NCBI RefSeq assembly: GCF_014042345.1
Contig: NZ_JACEZT010000002.1
Span: forward strand, 310,001 to 374,000
Origin: Rugamonas brunnea
GTDB lineage: Bacteria; Pseudomonadota; Gammaproteobacteria; Burkholderiales; Burkholderiaceae_D
Direction: 5' to 3'
Length of the DNA: 64,000 bases
Below, one piece after another: positions 1 through 9,533 of this stretch (position 1 is its first letter; every line of letters starts with the position of its first letter). The position numbers and the translations under genes were made by a program. The notes beneath the pieces are model-generated. The model did no database searches. It had not been told where the DNA came from and was given only the letters and a program-made list of their open reading frames with translations.

Positions 1-1
1 T

Positions 2-787
2 GCTTACAGCCGCGCCATCCACGGCGCCAACGGCGAATTCATCGCCGAAGTGGGCGAGGGCAACCGCAAGGACATCCGCAATGCCGTGGAAGCAGCCCAC
101 AAGGCCGGCGGCTGGACCAAGGCCACGGCGCACAACCGCGCCCAGGTGCTGTACTACATCGCTGAAAACCTGGCCGCGCGCGGCGAGGAATTCGCGGCCC
201 GCATCGCCGCCATGACGGGTGCGAAGAACCCTGAACGCGAAGTGCAGGCCGCCATCGAACGCCTGTTCTACTATGCGGCGTGGGCCGACAAGTATGACGG
301 CCAGGCGCACCAGCCGCCGATGCACGGCATCACGGTCGCGCTCAACGAGCCGGTGGGCGTGATCGGCATCGTGTGCCCGAACGAGGCGCCGCTGCTGGGC
401 TTCATCTCGCTGGTGGCGCCGGCCATCGCGCTGGGCAACCGCGTGGTGGTGGTGCCCTCGGAAGCGCATCCGCTGTCGGCCACGGATTTGTACCAGGTAT
501 TCGACACCTCCGACCTGCCGGGCGGCGTGGTCAACATCGTCACCGGCAGCGCCGACGAACTGGCGCGCACGCTGGCCACCCACGCCGACATCGACGCCGT
601 CTGGCGCCACGACGGATCGGCCGAGGGCTGTGCCGAAGTGGAGCGCCTGTCGGCCGGCACGCTCAAGCGCACCTGGGTGGGCGGCGCAAAAGGGCGCGAC
701 TGGTACAGCACCGCGCAAAGCGGTGGCCGTGCCGTGCTGGCGCACGCATCCCAGGTGAAGAACATCTGGATTCCGTACGGCGTTTAA
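2..787 (+). CDS. Aldehyde dehydrogenase, C-terminal part (ALDH16-like second domain), 5' truncated by window edge
   Basis: The reading frame is open from the first bases, so the true start lies upstream; 261 residues are visible. The visible part is an ALDH fold: a GNRKDIRNAVEAA-type segment near its N-terminus, the PVGVIGIVCPNEAPLLG segment of the NAD-binding domain, and a QVKNIWIPYGV tail typical of an ALDH C-terminus. The stretch that normally carries the catalytic cysteine and the rest of the catalytic domain is missing between about residues 215 and 245. A shortened second ALDH domain without the nucleophile is a hallmark of the two-domain ALDH16 family, so this is probably the C-terminal half of such a protein. 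It lies 51 bp upstream of deoA, which suggests a role in oxidising acetaldehyde or another aldehyde from deoxyribose-phosphate breakdown. The role is inferred. Confidence 0.7.
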   Translation, partial: AYSRAIHGANGEFIAEVGEGNRKDIRNAVEAAHKAGGWTKATAHNRAQVLYYIAENLAARGEEFAARIAAMTGAKNPEREVQAAIERLFYYAAWADKYDGQAHQPPMHGITVALNEPVGVIGIVCPNEAPLLGFISLVAPAIALGNRVVVVPSEAHPLSATDLYQVFDTSDLPGGVVNIVTGSADELARTLATHADIDAVWRHDGSAEGCAEVERLSAGTLKRTWVGGAKGRDWYSTAQSGGRAVLAHASQVKNIWIPYGV

Positions 788-838
788 GCGGCCACAGGCC
801 CCACTTTCAACACAAAGATTTTTCAAGCGGAGCATCGC

Positions 839-2161
839 ATGTTTTTAACCCAAGAGATCATCCGCAAGAAGCGTGATGGCGGCGCCCTGAGCGCCGAGGA
901 GATCCAGTTCTTCGTACGCGGCATCACGGACGGCAGCGTCAGCGAAGGGCAGATCGCCGCGCTGGCCATGGCCGTGTTCTTCAATGACATGAACATGGAC
1001 GAGCGCGTGGCCTTCACGCTGGCCATGCGCGATTCGGGCGAAGTGCTGGAATGGCGTTCGCTGAACCTGCCCGGCCCCGTGCTGGACAAGCATTCCACCG
1101 GCGGCGTGGGCGACGTGGTGTCGTTGCTGCTGGGCCCCATGATCGCGGCCTGCGGCGGCTACGTGCCCATGATTTCGGGCCGTGGCCTGGGCCACACGGG
1201 CGGCACGCTCGACAAGTTCGACGCCATCCCCGGCTACTGCACGGTTCCCGACAACGCGCGCTTCCGCCAGGTGGTGCGCGAGGTGGGCGTGGCCATCATC
1301 GGCCAGACCTCGTCGCTGGCGCCATCCGACAAGCGTTTCTATTCGATCCGCGACGTGACGGCCACGGTGGAATCGGTGGCCATGATCACCGGCTCCATCC
1401 TGTCGAAGAAGCTGTCGGCCGGGCTGGATGCGCTGGTGATGGACGTCAAAGTGGGCAGCGGCGCCTTCATGCCGACCTACGAGAAATCGCTGGAACTGGC
1501 GCAGAGCATCGTCGCGGTCGGCAATGGCGCCGGCATGCGTACCTCGGCCATTCTGACGGACATGAACGAATCGCTGGCGCCGTATGCCGGCAACGCGCTC
1601 GAAGTGCGCGGCGCGATGGATTACCTGACGGGCCGTTCGCGTCCCGCGCGCCTGCATGAAGTGACGATGGCGCTGTGCGCGGAAATGCTGGTGCTGGGCG
1701 GCCTGGCCGCCGACGAAACGGCGGCGCGCGCCAAGTTGCAAGCGGCGCTTGACAGCGGCGAAGCGGCTTCCCGCTTTGCGCGCATGGTGGTGGCGCTGGG
1801 CGGCCCGGCCGATCTGCTGGAAAACCCGGACCGTCACCTGGAACGCGCGCCCATCGTGGTGCCCGTGCCCGCGCCCAAGGCCGGCTATGCGGTCAGCACC
1901 GACTGCCGTGGCATCGGCCTGGCCGTGGTCAGCCTCGGTGGCGGCCGTCGCCGTCCGAGCGATGGTATCGACTTCGCCGTCGGCCTGACGGAGCTCGCTG
2001 GTTTGGGCGAGCGCATCGAGGCGGGCCAGCCGCTGGCGCTGGTGCACGCGCGCACAGAAGCGGCGGCCCAGCAAGCGGTGCGCGAAATCCAGGCCGCGTA
2101 TCATATCGCCGATGCCGCGCCAGCCGCCAACCCCGTGATCTACCGCGCGATCCGGCCCTAA
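839..2161 (+). CDS. deoA: Thymidine phosphorylase
   Basis: Phosphorolysis of thymidine and deoxyuridine to the free base plus 2-deoxyribose-1-phosphate in the cytoplasm. The 440-residue length matches DeoA/pyrimidine nucleoside phosphorylases. The family signature [15 protein letters not shown] lies near residues 112-126. KHSTGGVGD near residue 84 is the phosphate-binding glycine-rich segment, and KVGSGAFM near residue 203 is another conserved loop. The C-terminal PYNP domain is intact. The gene follows the ALDH fragment and is 14 bp upstream of cdd, so the three are probably cotranscribed. Together they turn (deoxy)cytidine and thymidine into free uracil or thymine, which feeds the pyrimidine-degradation operon further along the window. 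Confidence 0.96.
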   Translation: MFLTQEIIRKKRDGGALSAEEIQFFVRGITDGSVSEGQIAALAMAVFFNDMNMDERVAFTLAMRDSGEVLEWRSLNLPGPVLDKHSTGGVGDVVSLLLGPMIAACGGYVPMISGRGLGHTGGTLDKFDAIPGYCTVPDNARFRQVVREVGVAIIGQTSSLAPSDKRFYSIRDVTATVESVAMITGSILSKKLSAGLDALVMDVKVGSGAFMPTYEKSLELAQSIVAVGNGAGMRTSAILTDMNESLAPYAGNALEVRGAMDYLTGRSRPARLHEVTMALCAEMLVLGGLAADETAARAKLQAALDSGEAASRFARMVVALGGPADLLENPDRHLERAPIVVPVPAPKAGYAVSTDCRGIGLAVVSLGGGRRRPSDGIDFAVGLTELAGLGERIEAGQPLALVHARTEAAAQQAVREIQAAYHIADAAPAANPVIYRAIRP

Positions 2162-2175
2162 TATAGAGAACACAG

Positions 2176-3809
<1,634 letters not shown>

Positions 3810-3847
3810 GACTGGGCAGCCGGCGCACCCTCGAACCGGCGCGCCCT

Positions 3848-4276
3848 TCAACCCTGCCAGGGATCATAGGTGCCGATACTCCACAGGTGGCCTTCCGGGT
3901 CGCGGCAGGTGAAGCCGCGTCCGCCGTAGTCCTCATCCTTGATGTCGAGCACGATGTGGGCGCCCGCTTCGAGCGCGCGGCCGTACACGAGGTCGGCGTC
4001 GTTGACCACCAGGTAGGCGGACTGGGTGACGGCCTTGTCCTTCTCGCCCGGCTGCCGGATCAGGCGGCCGTATTCCGTGTCGAACACGGAGGCGAGCATG
4101 ATCATGCCATTGCCGTATGAAAGCTGGGCATGGGCGATGGTGCCGTCCTCGTGGGGCACCACCAGTTGTTTTTCAAAGCCGAAGGTGTCGCACAGCCATT
4201 CGATGGCGGCGGGCGCGTCGCGGTAGCGCATGCAGGGGATGATGGTGGCCTTGGTGGCTTTCGGTATCGTGGACAT
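3848..4276 (-). CDS. VOC (glyoxalase/bleomycin-resistance fold) family protein
   Basis: 142 residues in the PhnB/YdcW-like VOC class: CMRYRDAPAAIEWLCDTFGF at the start and the CRDPEGHLWSIGTYDPW ending are typical of single-domain VOC proteins. The function is not defined; relatives include metal-dependent lyases, dioxygenases and resistance proteins. The start at 4276 is chosen because a GGGAGAGAACC ribosome binding site immediately precedes this ATG. An in-frame upstream ATG would add 55 low-complexity residues. It converges with the deaminase gene and reads the same way as the LytTR operon beyond it. Confidence 0.85.
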   Translation of the reverse strand: MSTIPKATKATIIPCMRYRDAPAAIEWLCDTFGFEKQLVVPHEDGTIAHAQLSYGNGMIMLASVFDTEYGRLIRQPGEKDKAVTQSAYLVVNDADLVYGRALEAGAHIVLDIKDEDYGGRGFTCRDPEGHLWSIGTYDPWQG

Positions 4277-4454
4277 GGTTCTCTCCCAATCTGGTGTGGA
4301 ACTGCTTCGATCGTGCCGAGGCCCAGGGGGTTCGCCGTGGCCGGCCCGCGCGGGGGCCGTATTGATGTCGCTCAGAAGGACGGTCATTGGGTGGCAAATC
4401 CGGTGGCTGGCTCCAATATAGACCAGTGGGGACGCCGCCACAACCGGCGCGCCG

Positions 4455-5231
4455 TCACATCTGCTGGAACAGGTGGGCGTGGCCCCGGCTCACTTCCAGC
4501 AGCTCGGGAAAGTTGCGCACGCGCACCATCTGGCGTCCGCGCAAGTCGCGTGTGACTTCCTCGATGGCGTCCACCCGCACCAGCGTGGAGCGGTGGATGC
4601 GCCAGAATTCGTCGGGGTCGAGCTCATCGGCCAGTTCCTTCAGCGTCTTGCGGATCAGGACTTCGGACTGCAGCGTTTGCACCCGCGTGTATTTTTCGTC
4701 GGCCCGGAAGAACAGCACTTCGCGCGTGCTGATCATGCGCAGGCTGCTGCCCACCACGGCCTGTATCCAGCGCAGGTAGTCGGGCTTGGCCGCCGCCTTG
4801 CCGCCGTGCTGGCTGCGCAGCAGGGCCGTCAATTGCTGTTCGATGTTGGCCGGCTGTTTGCCCAGCCGCGTTTGCAAGCGGTCGCAGGTCGTCTTCAGGC
4901 GCTCGCCGCCGGCCGGCTTGAGCACGTAGTCGAGCGCGCCCTGTTCGAACGCTTCGATCGCGTACTGGTCATAGGCGGTCACGAACACCAGGTGGCAGCG
5001 GTTGAACAGCATGCGGGCCGCCTCGATGCCGGACAGGCCGGGCATGCGGATGTCGAGGAACACGATGTCGGGCTGGTGCTGGCCGGCCAGCGCCACCGCT
5101 TCGATGCCGTTGGCCGCCTCGGCCACGATCTCCAGCGCCGGCCACACGTCGCGCAGGCGGGTGCGCAACTGGTCGCGCATGGCGTCCTCGTCGTCGGCGA
5201 TCAGCGCCGTGGCGCGCAGTTGCGGATTCAT
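4455..5231 (-). CDS. LytTR-family response regulator
   Basis: 258 residues. The receiver domain spans about residues 8-125, with acidic pocket D13/D14, phosphoacceptor D60 in DIVFLDIRMPG, T85 and K106 (DYVLKP). A C-terminal LytTR DNA-binding domain runs from about residue 155, with the IHRSTLVRVDAIEEV segment. This is the AlgR/LytR/MrkE type of transcription regulator. Its ATG overlaps the stop of the histidine kinase gene by an ATGA, so the two are translationally coupled and almost certainly a cognate pair. No obvious target gene is visible in the operon. Confidence 0.93.
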   Translation of the reverse strand: MNPQLRATALIADDEDAMRDQLRTRLRDVWPALEIVAEAANGIEAVALAGQHQPDIVFLDIRMPGLSGIEAARMLFNRCHLVFVTAYDQYAIEAFEQGALDYVLKPAGGERLKTTCDRLQTRLGKQPANIEQQLTALLRSQHGGKAAAKPDYLRWIQAVVGSSLRMISTREVLFFRADEKYTRVQTLQSEVLIRKTLKELADELDPDEFWRIHRSTLVRVDAIEEVTRDLRGRQMVRVRNFPELLEVSRGHAHLFQQM

Positions 5232-6139
5232 GCGGCTCCCTTGGCGAAGATGTCGGGCGCGTACGGCAGCCGTATCGTGGCGCGCGCGCCGCCCGTCAGC
5301 GGCGCTTCGATCACCAGTTCGGCGCGCGCGCCGTATAGCAGTTGCAGCCGTTCGCGCACGTTGGCCAGGCCCATGCCGTCGCCGGCGTGGGTGGAAAAGC
5401 CCACGCCGTCGTCGATCACGTCCACCTGCAACTGGCTGCCCGTGACGCTGGCGCGGATGTCGATGCGGCCGCCCTCTATCTTCGGTTCCAGCCCGTGCTT
5501 GATGGCGTTCTCGATCAGGATCTGCAGCATCATGGGCGGGAAGCTGGCGCTGTGGAATTCGGCCGGCACGTCGATCGACACGGCCAGCCGCGCCTTCATG
5601 CGCGCCTGCATGATGGCCAGGTAGGCGCGCGCCATGTCAAGCTGGCGGCCCAGCGTGCCGTTGCCCCGGGAGCGCATCTGGGGCAGAGTGGCGCGCAGGT
5701 AGTCGATCAGGTGGGCATGGATGCGGGCCGCCTCGGGCGGGTCGGTCTCGATCAGCTGGCCGATCAGGGCAAGGGTATTGAACAGGAAGTGCGGCTCAAC
5801 CTGGGCTTGCAGGGCCGCCAGCCGGGCTTCCACCAGCCGCCGTTCCAGCGTTTCCTCGCCGGCGTGGGCCGCGGCCTGGCGCGCTTCCAGTTCGGCCTTG
5901 CGCTTGCCGCCGGCCAGCACCTTGAGCCCGAACGAGGCCAGCACGAAGGCCAGCGCCTGTTCGGGCTGGCCGAACGGCGTCAGATCCAGCAGCAGCACCA
6001 GCACCCAGATGATGATCAGCTTGCGCCATGCCACCTGGGCCAGCCAGTCGAAAAAGCGCCACCACAGGGCGCTGGCCGTATCGCCCAGCTCCCGCACGAA
6101 GCCGACCACGCGGCCCGGGGTGCGCTTGGCCGATGTCAC
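5228..6139 (-). CDS. LytS/YehU-type sensor histidine kinase
   Basis: 303 residues from a GTG at 6139 that overlaps the stop of the upstream small membrane gene (GTGA); the longer in-frame ORF would run through that gene and is rejected. Two hydrophobic segments at about residues 41-53 and 61-76 give a minimal membrane anchor without a recognisable periplasmic sensor. A coiled stretch (about 80-110) leads to the His_kinase domain with H117 in QAQVEPHFLFNTLA. The ATP-binding N-box is ILIENAIKHGLE, followed by DDGVGF and GMGLANVRERL. It is expected to phosphorylate the overlapping LytTR regulator. Confidence 0.92.
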   Translation of the reverse strand: MTSAKRTPGRVVGFVRELGDTASALWWRFFDWLAQVAWRKLIIIWVLVLLLDLTPFGQPEQALAFVLASFGLKVLAGGKRKAELEARQAAAHAGEETLERRLVEARLAALQAQVEPHFLFNTLALIGQLIETDPPEAARIHAHLIDYLRATLPQMRSRGNGTLGRQLDMARAYLAIMQARMKARLAVSIDVPAEFHSASFPPMMLQILIENAIKHGLEPKIEGGRIDIRASVTGSQLQVDVIDDGVGFSTHAGDGMGLANVRERLQLLYGARAELVIEAPLTGGARATIRLPYAPDIFAKGAA

Positions 6140-6402
6140 GAATGGTGCTCCGGCGGCCGGGCCTTGTGGTGGCGTTCGAGGATGCAGGCGCCCACGGCCA
6201 GCTTGAGCAGCAGGAAGGCCGTGAACAGCAGCAGCGCCAGCGGCAGCAGGGTCAGGATCATGGCCATCAGCACGCAGACCAGCAGCAACGCCGGCCACGA
6301 CATGCGCTGCAGCGTGCGCGCGCCGTAGCGGGCCGTGTGCAGGAAGGCGGTGCCCACTTCGTTGAGGACGTCCAGCACGCCCTGGCGGGTGATTTTACTC
6401 AT
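6136..6402 (-). CDS. Small two-helix membrane protein, first gene of the LytS/LytTR operon
   Basis: 88 residues with two closely spaced hydrophobic segments between about residues 35 and 72, a positively charged N-terminus and a His/Lys-rich tail. I recognise no family. Its stop overlaps the GTG start of the histidine kinase, giving three coupled genes. Because the kinase has only short membrane segments and no sensing domain, this protein could be an accessory sensor or membrane partner; that is inference from gene order only. ATG 6402 is preceded by an AAGGAGTTGCC ribosome binding site. Confidence 0.72.
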   Translation of the reverse strand: MSKITRQGVLDVLNEVGTAFLHTARYGARTLQRMSWPALLLVCVLMAMILTLLPLALLLFTAFLLLKLAVGACILERHHKARPPEHHS

Positions 6403-6547
6403 CTGGCAACTCCTTGTGAAAGATGGCCGATGACGTCAATGTAGCGTAGCCGGGCCGGCGGCGACAGCGCCATCCGACCAATTGCGCATAGCGGGGCCTG
6501 ACCTGCGGCAACGCGCGATGAATGGCGGCCGTGGCGCTGGCAAAGAA

Positions 6548-7147
6548 TCAGACCACCGGGGCCGGACCGGGCTTGCCGCCGTTGTCGTTGCCTCGTGCCG
6601 CCCGCCAGTCGCTGCGCAGCAGGCCGTAGATCACGCTGTCGGACAGTTCACCGTCCACGAACCAGCGTTCGCGCAGCCGTCCTTCCTGGCGGAAGTGCAG
6701 CCGTTCCAGGATGGTGGCCGATGCGTCGTTGGCCGGATGCAGGTCCGCTTCGATGCGGTGCAGGTCGAGCGCGCCGAAGCCATGGTCGATCAGCGCGGCC
6801 AGCGCTTCGGGCATGTAGCGCTGGCCCCAGTGGGAGCGCGACAGCATGTAGCCGATCTCGCAGCGGCGGTTGGCGCGGTGGAACGCATACAGCGTGGCGG
6901 TGCCGATCAGCTCCCCGGTGGCGGCCAGCGTGATGGCCAGGCGCAGCGATTCGCCGCTGTCGTAGTGCTGGCGCGACGTGGCGATATGGCTGGCGGCCTG
7001 GCCCAGTTCGCGCCACGGCGCGCAGCTCCAGTAGCGCATTGCTTGCGGGTCGGCGTAGATGGCGAACAGGGCGTCGGCGTCGTAGGGTTCCAGGAAGCGC
7101 AGTGTCAGGCGCGGCGTTTGCAGGGTGAATGGTTCGAACACGGGCAT
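6548..7147 (-). CDS. GNAT family N-acetyltransferase (RimJ/RimL type)
   Basis: 199 residues. The opening PFTLQTPRLTLRFLEPYDADA is the classic start of RimJ/RimL-like Acetyltransf_3 proteins. The acetyl-CoA-binding region reads EIGYMLSRSHWGQRYMPEAL, followed by HRIEADLHPANDASATILERL and FRQEGRLRERW. The substrate is unknown; relatives acetylate ribosomal protein N-termini, amino acids or toxins. It lies 26 bp downstream of the RutR-like regulator on the same strand and may be the last gene of that transcript. Confidence 0.9.
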   Translation of the reverse strand: MPVFEPFTLQTPRLTLRFLEPYDADALFAIYADPQAMRYWSCAPWRELGQAASHIATSRQHYDSGESLRLAITLAATGELIGTATLYAFHRANRRCEIGYMLSRSHWGQRYMPEALAALIDHGFGALDLHRIEADLHPANDASATILERLHFRQEGRLRERWFVDGELSDSVIYGLLRSDWRAARGNDNGGKPGPAPVV

Positions 7148-7173
7148 GGTGGTCAGCAGGATGAAAAGTTTGT

Positions 7174-7857
7174 TTAGTCGGCGGCGGACAGCGGCGCCGG
7201 CGGCTGCACGCGGATGGCGGCCAGCACCATGTCGACGATCAGCTTTTCCCCATCGTCGAAGTCCTTGCGGGTCAGCTGTTTGCGGCCCAGCACGAGCGCC
7301 ATCTGGGTCGAGAAGTCGGCATAGGACTGGGTCATGGCCCAGATGGCGAATAGCAGGTGGGTGGCGTTGATGGGCGCGATCTTGCCGGCCGCGATCCAGT
7401 GCTCGAACACGTCGATGTCCTTGCGCAGCAGCGGCACCACGCGGTTCTGGATCTGGGCGCCGTACAGGGGCGCGCCGCCGATCACCTCCATCGCGTACAC
7501 GCGCGAGGCCCAAGGCTGCTCGCGCGAGAAGCGCAGCTTGGCCTGCACGTAGGCGCGCAGCACGTCCTGCGGTTCCTGGCTGGGATCGGCCAGGTTCTCC
7601 ATCCGCTCCAGCCATTCGTCGAGCACGTTGTCGAGCACGCGCTGGTACAGCGCCTGCTTGGACGGGAAGTAGTACATCAGGTTTTGCTTGGACAGGCCCG
7701 CGTTCTCGGCCACGGTGGCGATCGAGGTGCCTTCGTAGCCGCATTCGGCGAACACGCGCACGGCTTCGGCGGCGATGTCCGCTTCCAGGCGGTCGCGGTT
7801 GAGGGCGCGCCGGCTGTTCTTCGGCAGGGGGGCGGCAGGGGATTTGGCGGTCGGCAT
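7174..7857 (-). CDS. RutR-like TetR family transcriptional regulator of pyrimidine utilisation
   Basis: 227 residues. The N-terminal TetR helix-turn-helix covers about residues 25-70 (TSIATVAENAGLSKQNLMYYF at about 44-64). The C-terminal ligand domain resembles RutR (TetR_C_13), including the DPSQEPQDVLRAYVQAKLRFS and PWASRVYAMEVIGGAP stretches. In E. coli RutR senses uracil and thymine. Here the gene sits behind the MocR regulator that divides it from the pyrimidine-catabolic operon, and the gap in front of that operon contains a RutR-box-like palindrome (9463-9478). I infer a uracil/thymine-responsive repressor of the operon. Confidence 0.88.
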   Translation of the reverse strand: MPTAKSPAAPLPKNSRRALNRDRLEADIAAEAVRVFAECGYEGTSIATVAENAGLSKQNLMYYFPSKQALYQRVLDNVLDEWLERMENLADPSQEPQDVLRAYVQAKLRFSREQPWASRVYAMEVIGGAPLYGAQIQNRVVPLLRKDIDVFEHWIAAGKIAPINATHLLFAIWAMTQSYADFSTQMALVLGRKQLTRKDFDDGEKLIVDMVLAAIRVQPPAPLSAAD

Positions 7858-7868
7858 GGAGTCGTCTT

Positions 7869-9338
7869 TCAGCGAGGGCGTATCGAACGCAGGAATTGCA
7901 GCAGTTGCGGATGGTCGGCGTAGGCCGCGTTGAAGCGGAACCAGACCGTGTCGGCCGGGTGCAGCAGGAAGAAGTCGTTGGGCGACAGCAGGATGCCGGC
8001 TTTCAGCGCCAGTTCGGCCACCACCTTGCCGTTGAATTCCGGGGTGGGCGCGTCCGGCCAGCCGGCGCTGACGAACATGCCGCCGCGCGGGCGCGCCAGC
8101 GGCACCATGCCCGCTTCGCGCAGCAGGGCGATGGTGCGTTCGCGTCCTGCGTCGAGCTGGGCGACCAGCCGTTCCACCATGCGCTTGTAGGGCCGCGCCG
8201 TGATGGCGTGGTACACGGCCCGTTCGTTGATCTCGGAGGTGGTGAGGCCGGCCAGCATCTTCACCCGCAGCAGCTCGGGCAGCAGCGAGGACGAGGCGCA
8301 GATGGAGCCGACGCGCAGCACCGGCGACAGCGTCTTGGAAAAGCTGCCGATCCGGATCACGCGCCGCAAGCCATCCATGGCCGCCAGCGACGCCTCGCCG
8401 CGCGGCGCCAGTTCGCGGTAGATGTCGTCCTCTACCAGCCAGAAGTCGAACTGTTCGGCCAGGGCCAGCAGGCGGTGGGCCTGGGCCGCGATGAGCGAGG
8501 TGCCGAGCGGGTTTTGCAGCGCCGTGTTGACGAACATGAGCTTGGGCTGGGTGGCCTTGGCCTGGGCCGCCAGCTGGTCCATGTCCAGCCCCTGTTCGCT
8601 GCGCGTGATGCCCACCGCCACGCAGCCGTGGTGGCGGATCAGCGACAGCAGGTTGCTGTAGCCGGGGTCCTCCACCAGCACCGTGTCGCCCGGCTTGGTG
8701 AGCGTGCGCAGGATCAGGTCGAACGCGTGGGTGGCGCCGTGGGTGAGCAGGATCTGCTCCGGCTCGATCGCATACAGCTCCTCGCTCAGCGTGGCGGCCA
8801 TGTGCTGGCGCAGCGTGGGAAAGCCCAGCGGATGGCCGTAGCCGCGCAGCCGGTTGGCCGGGATGCGCATGGCGTGGCGCACGGCGTCGAGGATGGTGTC
8901 CTCGCCATACCACTCGGGCGGCAGCCAGCCGGCGCCCACGGGCAACGCGTCCGACATGCCCGAATACAGTTCCGGCGTGAGCGCGTCGATGGCGGCCGGG
9001 GTGGGGTGGAACGGGGCCGGCAGCAGGGCGGCCGGCACGTCCTGGCGGGCCAGGAAGTAGCCGGAACCGCGCCGCGAGGACAGCAGACCCAGCGTGACGA
9101 GCCGGTCGTAGGCCTCCACCACAGTGAAGGTGCTGACACCATTACACTTGGCGAATTGGCGCACGGACGGCATCTTGGTGCCCACGCGCAACTCGCGCCG
9201 GCCCACCAGGGCGCTGATGGCGGCCACGATCTGGTCCACCAGGCTGCCTTTGCCGCCGCGCGCGATGGACACCACGGGCCAGCCGCCGTCGGGCGGCGTG
9301 TCCGGGTGCCGATCGGGCGCAGTGTGCGCGTCCTCCAT
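7869..9338 (-). CDS. MocR-type regulator (GntR winged helix fused to PLP aminotransferase fold)
   Basis: 489 residues. A GntR-type winged helix (about residues 30-97, GTKMPSVRQFAKCNGVSTFT) is followed by a fold-type-I aminotransferase domain (about 120-480). The Schiff-base lysine is probably K335 in RIGSFSKTLSP; NTALQNPLGT and DDIYRELA are the other cofactor-pocket motifs. Such regulators (GabR, TauR, PdxR) respond to amines or PLP. It is divergent from a class III omega-amino acid aminotransferase, the same layout as gabR/gabT, so beta-alanine or a related omega-amino acid is a plausible effector. It ends 11 bp before the RutR-like gene. Confidence 0.93.
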   Translation of the reverse strand: MEDAHTAPDRHPDTPPDGGWPVVSIARGGKGSLVDQIVAAISALVGRRELRVGTKMPSVRQFAKCNGVSTFTVVEAYDRLVTLGLLSSRRGSGYFLARQDVPAALLPAPFHPTPAAIDALTPELYSGMSDALPVGAGWLPPEWYGEDTILDAVRHAMRIPANRLRGYGHPLGFPTLRQHMAATLSEELYAIEPEQILLTHGATHAFDLILRTLTKPGDTVLVEDPGYSNLLSLIRHHGCVAVGITRSEQGLDMDQLAAQAKATQPKLMFVNTALQNPLGTSLIAAQAHRLLALAEQFDFWLVEDDIYRELAPRGEASLAAMDGLRRVIRIGSFSKTLSPVLRVGSICASSSLLPELLRVKMLAGLTTSEINERAVYHAITARPYKRMVERLVAQLDAGRERTIALLREAGMVPLARPRGGMFVSAGWPDAPTPEFNGKVVAELALKAGILLSPNDFFLLHPADTVWFRFNAAYADHPQLLQFLRSIRPR

Positions 9339-9370
9339 CCGTGCTCTCCTTCATGTTGCGCTGAACAAAA

Positions 9371-9453
9371 CTGTAGTGTTTTTGCCGCCTGTACGGTTGG
9401 CGAGTTTTGATATTTGTGTATCTGTGCCATAGTTGTTGTGCTGTCTATTATTG
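9371..9453. promoter_or_regulatory. Candidate MocR operator region with repeated CTGT half-sites
   Basis: The 195-bp gap between the MocR gene and the aminotransferase has four same-direction CTGT-starting elements at 9371 (CTGTAGTGTT), 9389 (CTGTACGGTT), 9422 (CTGTGCCATAGTTG) and 9441 (CTGTCTATTATTG). The starts are 18, 33 and 19 bp apart. MocR regulators commonly bind direct repeats in the gap of a divergent target gene. The assignment is inference. Confidence 0.35.
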
Positions 9454-9480
9454 CATCATCATTTTGCCAACTGGTAAATT
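9451..9480 (+). promoter_or_regulatory. Candidate operon promoter overlapped by a RutR-box-like palindrome
   Basis: TTGCAT (9451-9456) and TAAATT (9475-9480), separated by 18 bp, form a plausible sigma-70 promoter. Between and over them lies TTTGCCAACTGGTAAA (9463-9478), a near-perfect dyad resembling the E. coli RutR consensus TTGACCAnnTGGTCAA. Binding there would block the promoter. Both elements were identified by eye. Confidence 0.5.
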
Positions 9481-9533
9481 ATTTTTACGATGCGCCCGCG
9501 CTGCGGCGCCGTCCCGAGGAACTGGAGACAGAC

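Noticed and set aside
9414..9533. Upstream extension of the aminotransferase frame starting at 9414
   Set aside because: The extra 40 residues overlap the promoter and operator region and have no family similarity; ATG 9534 has a better ribosome binding site.
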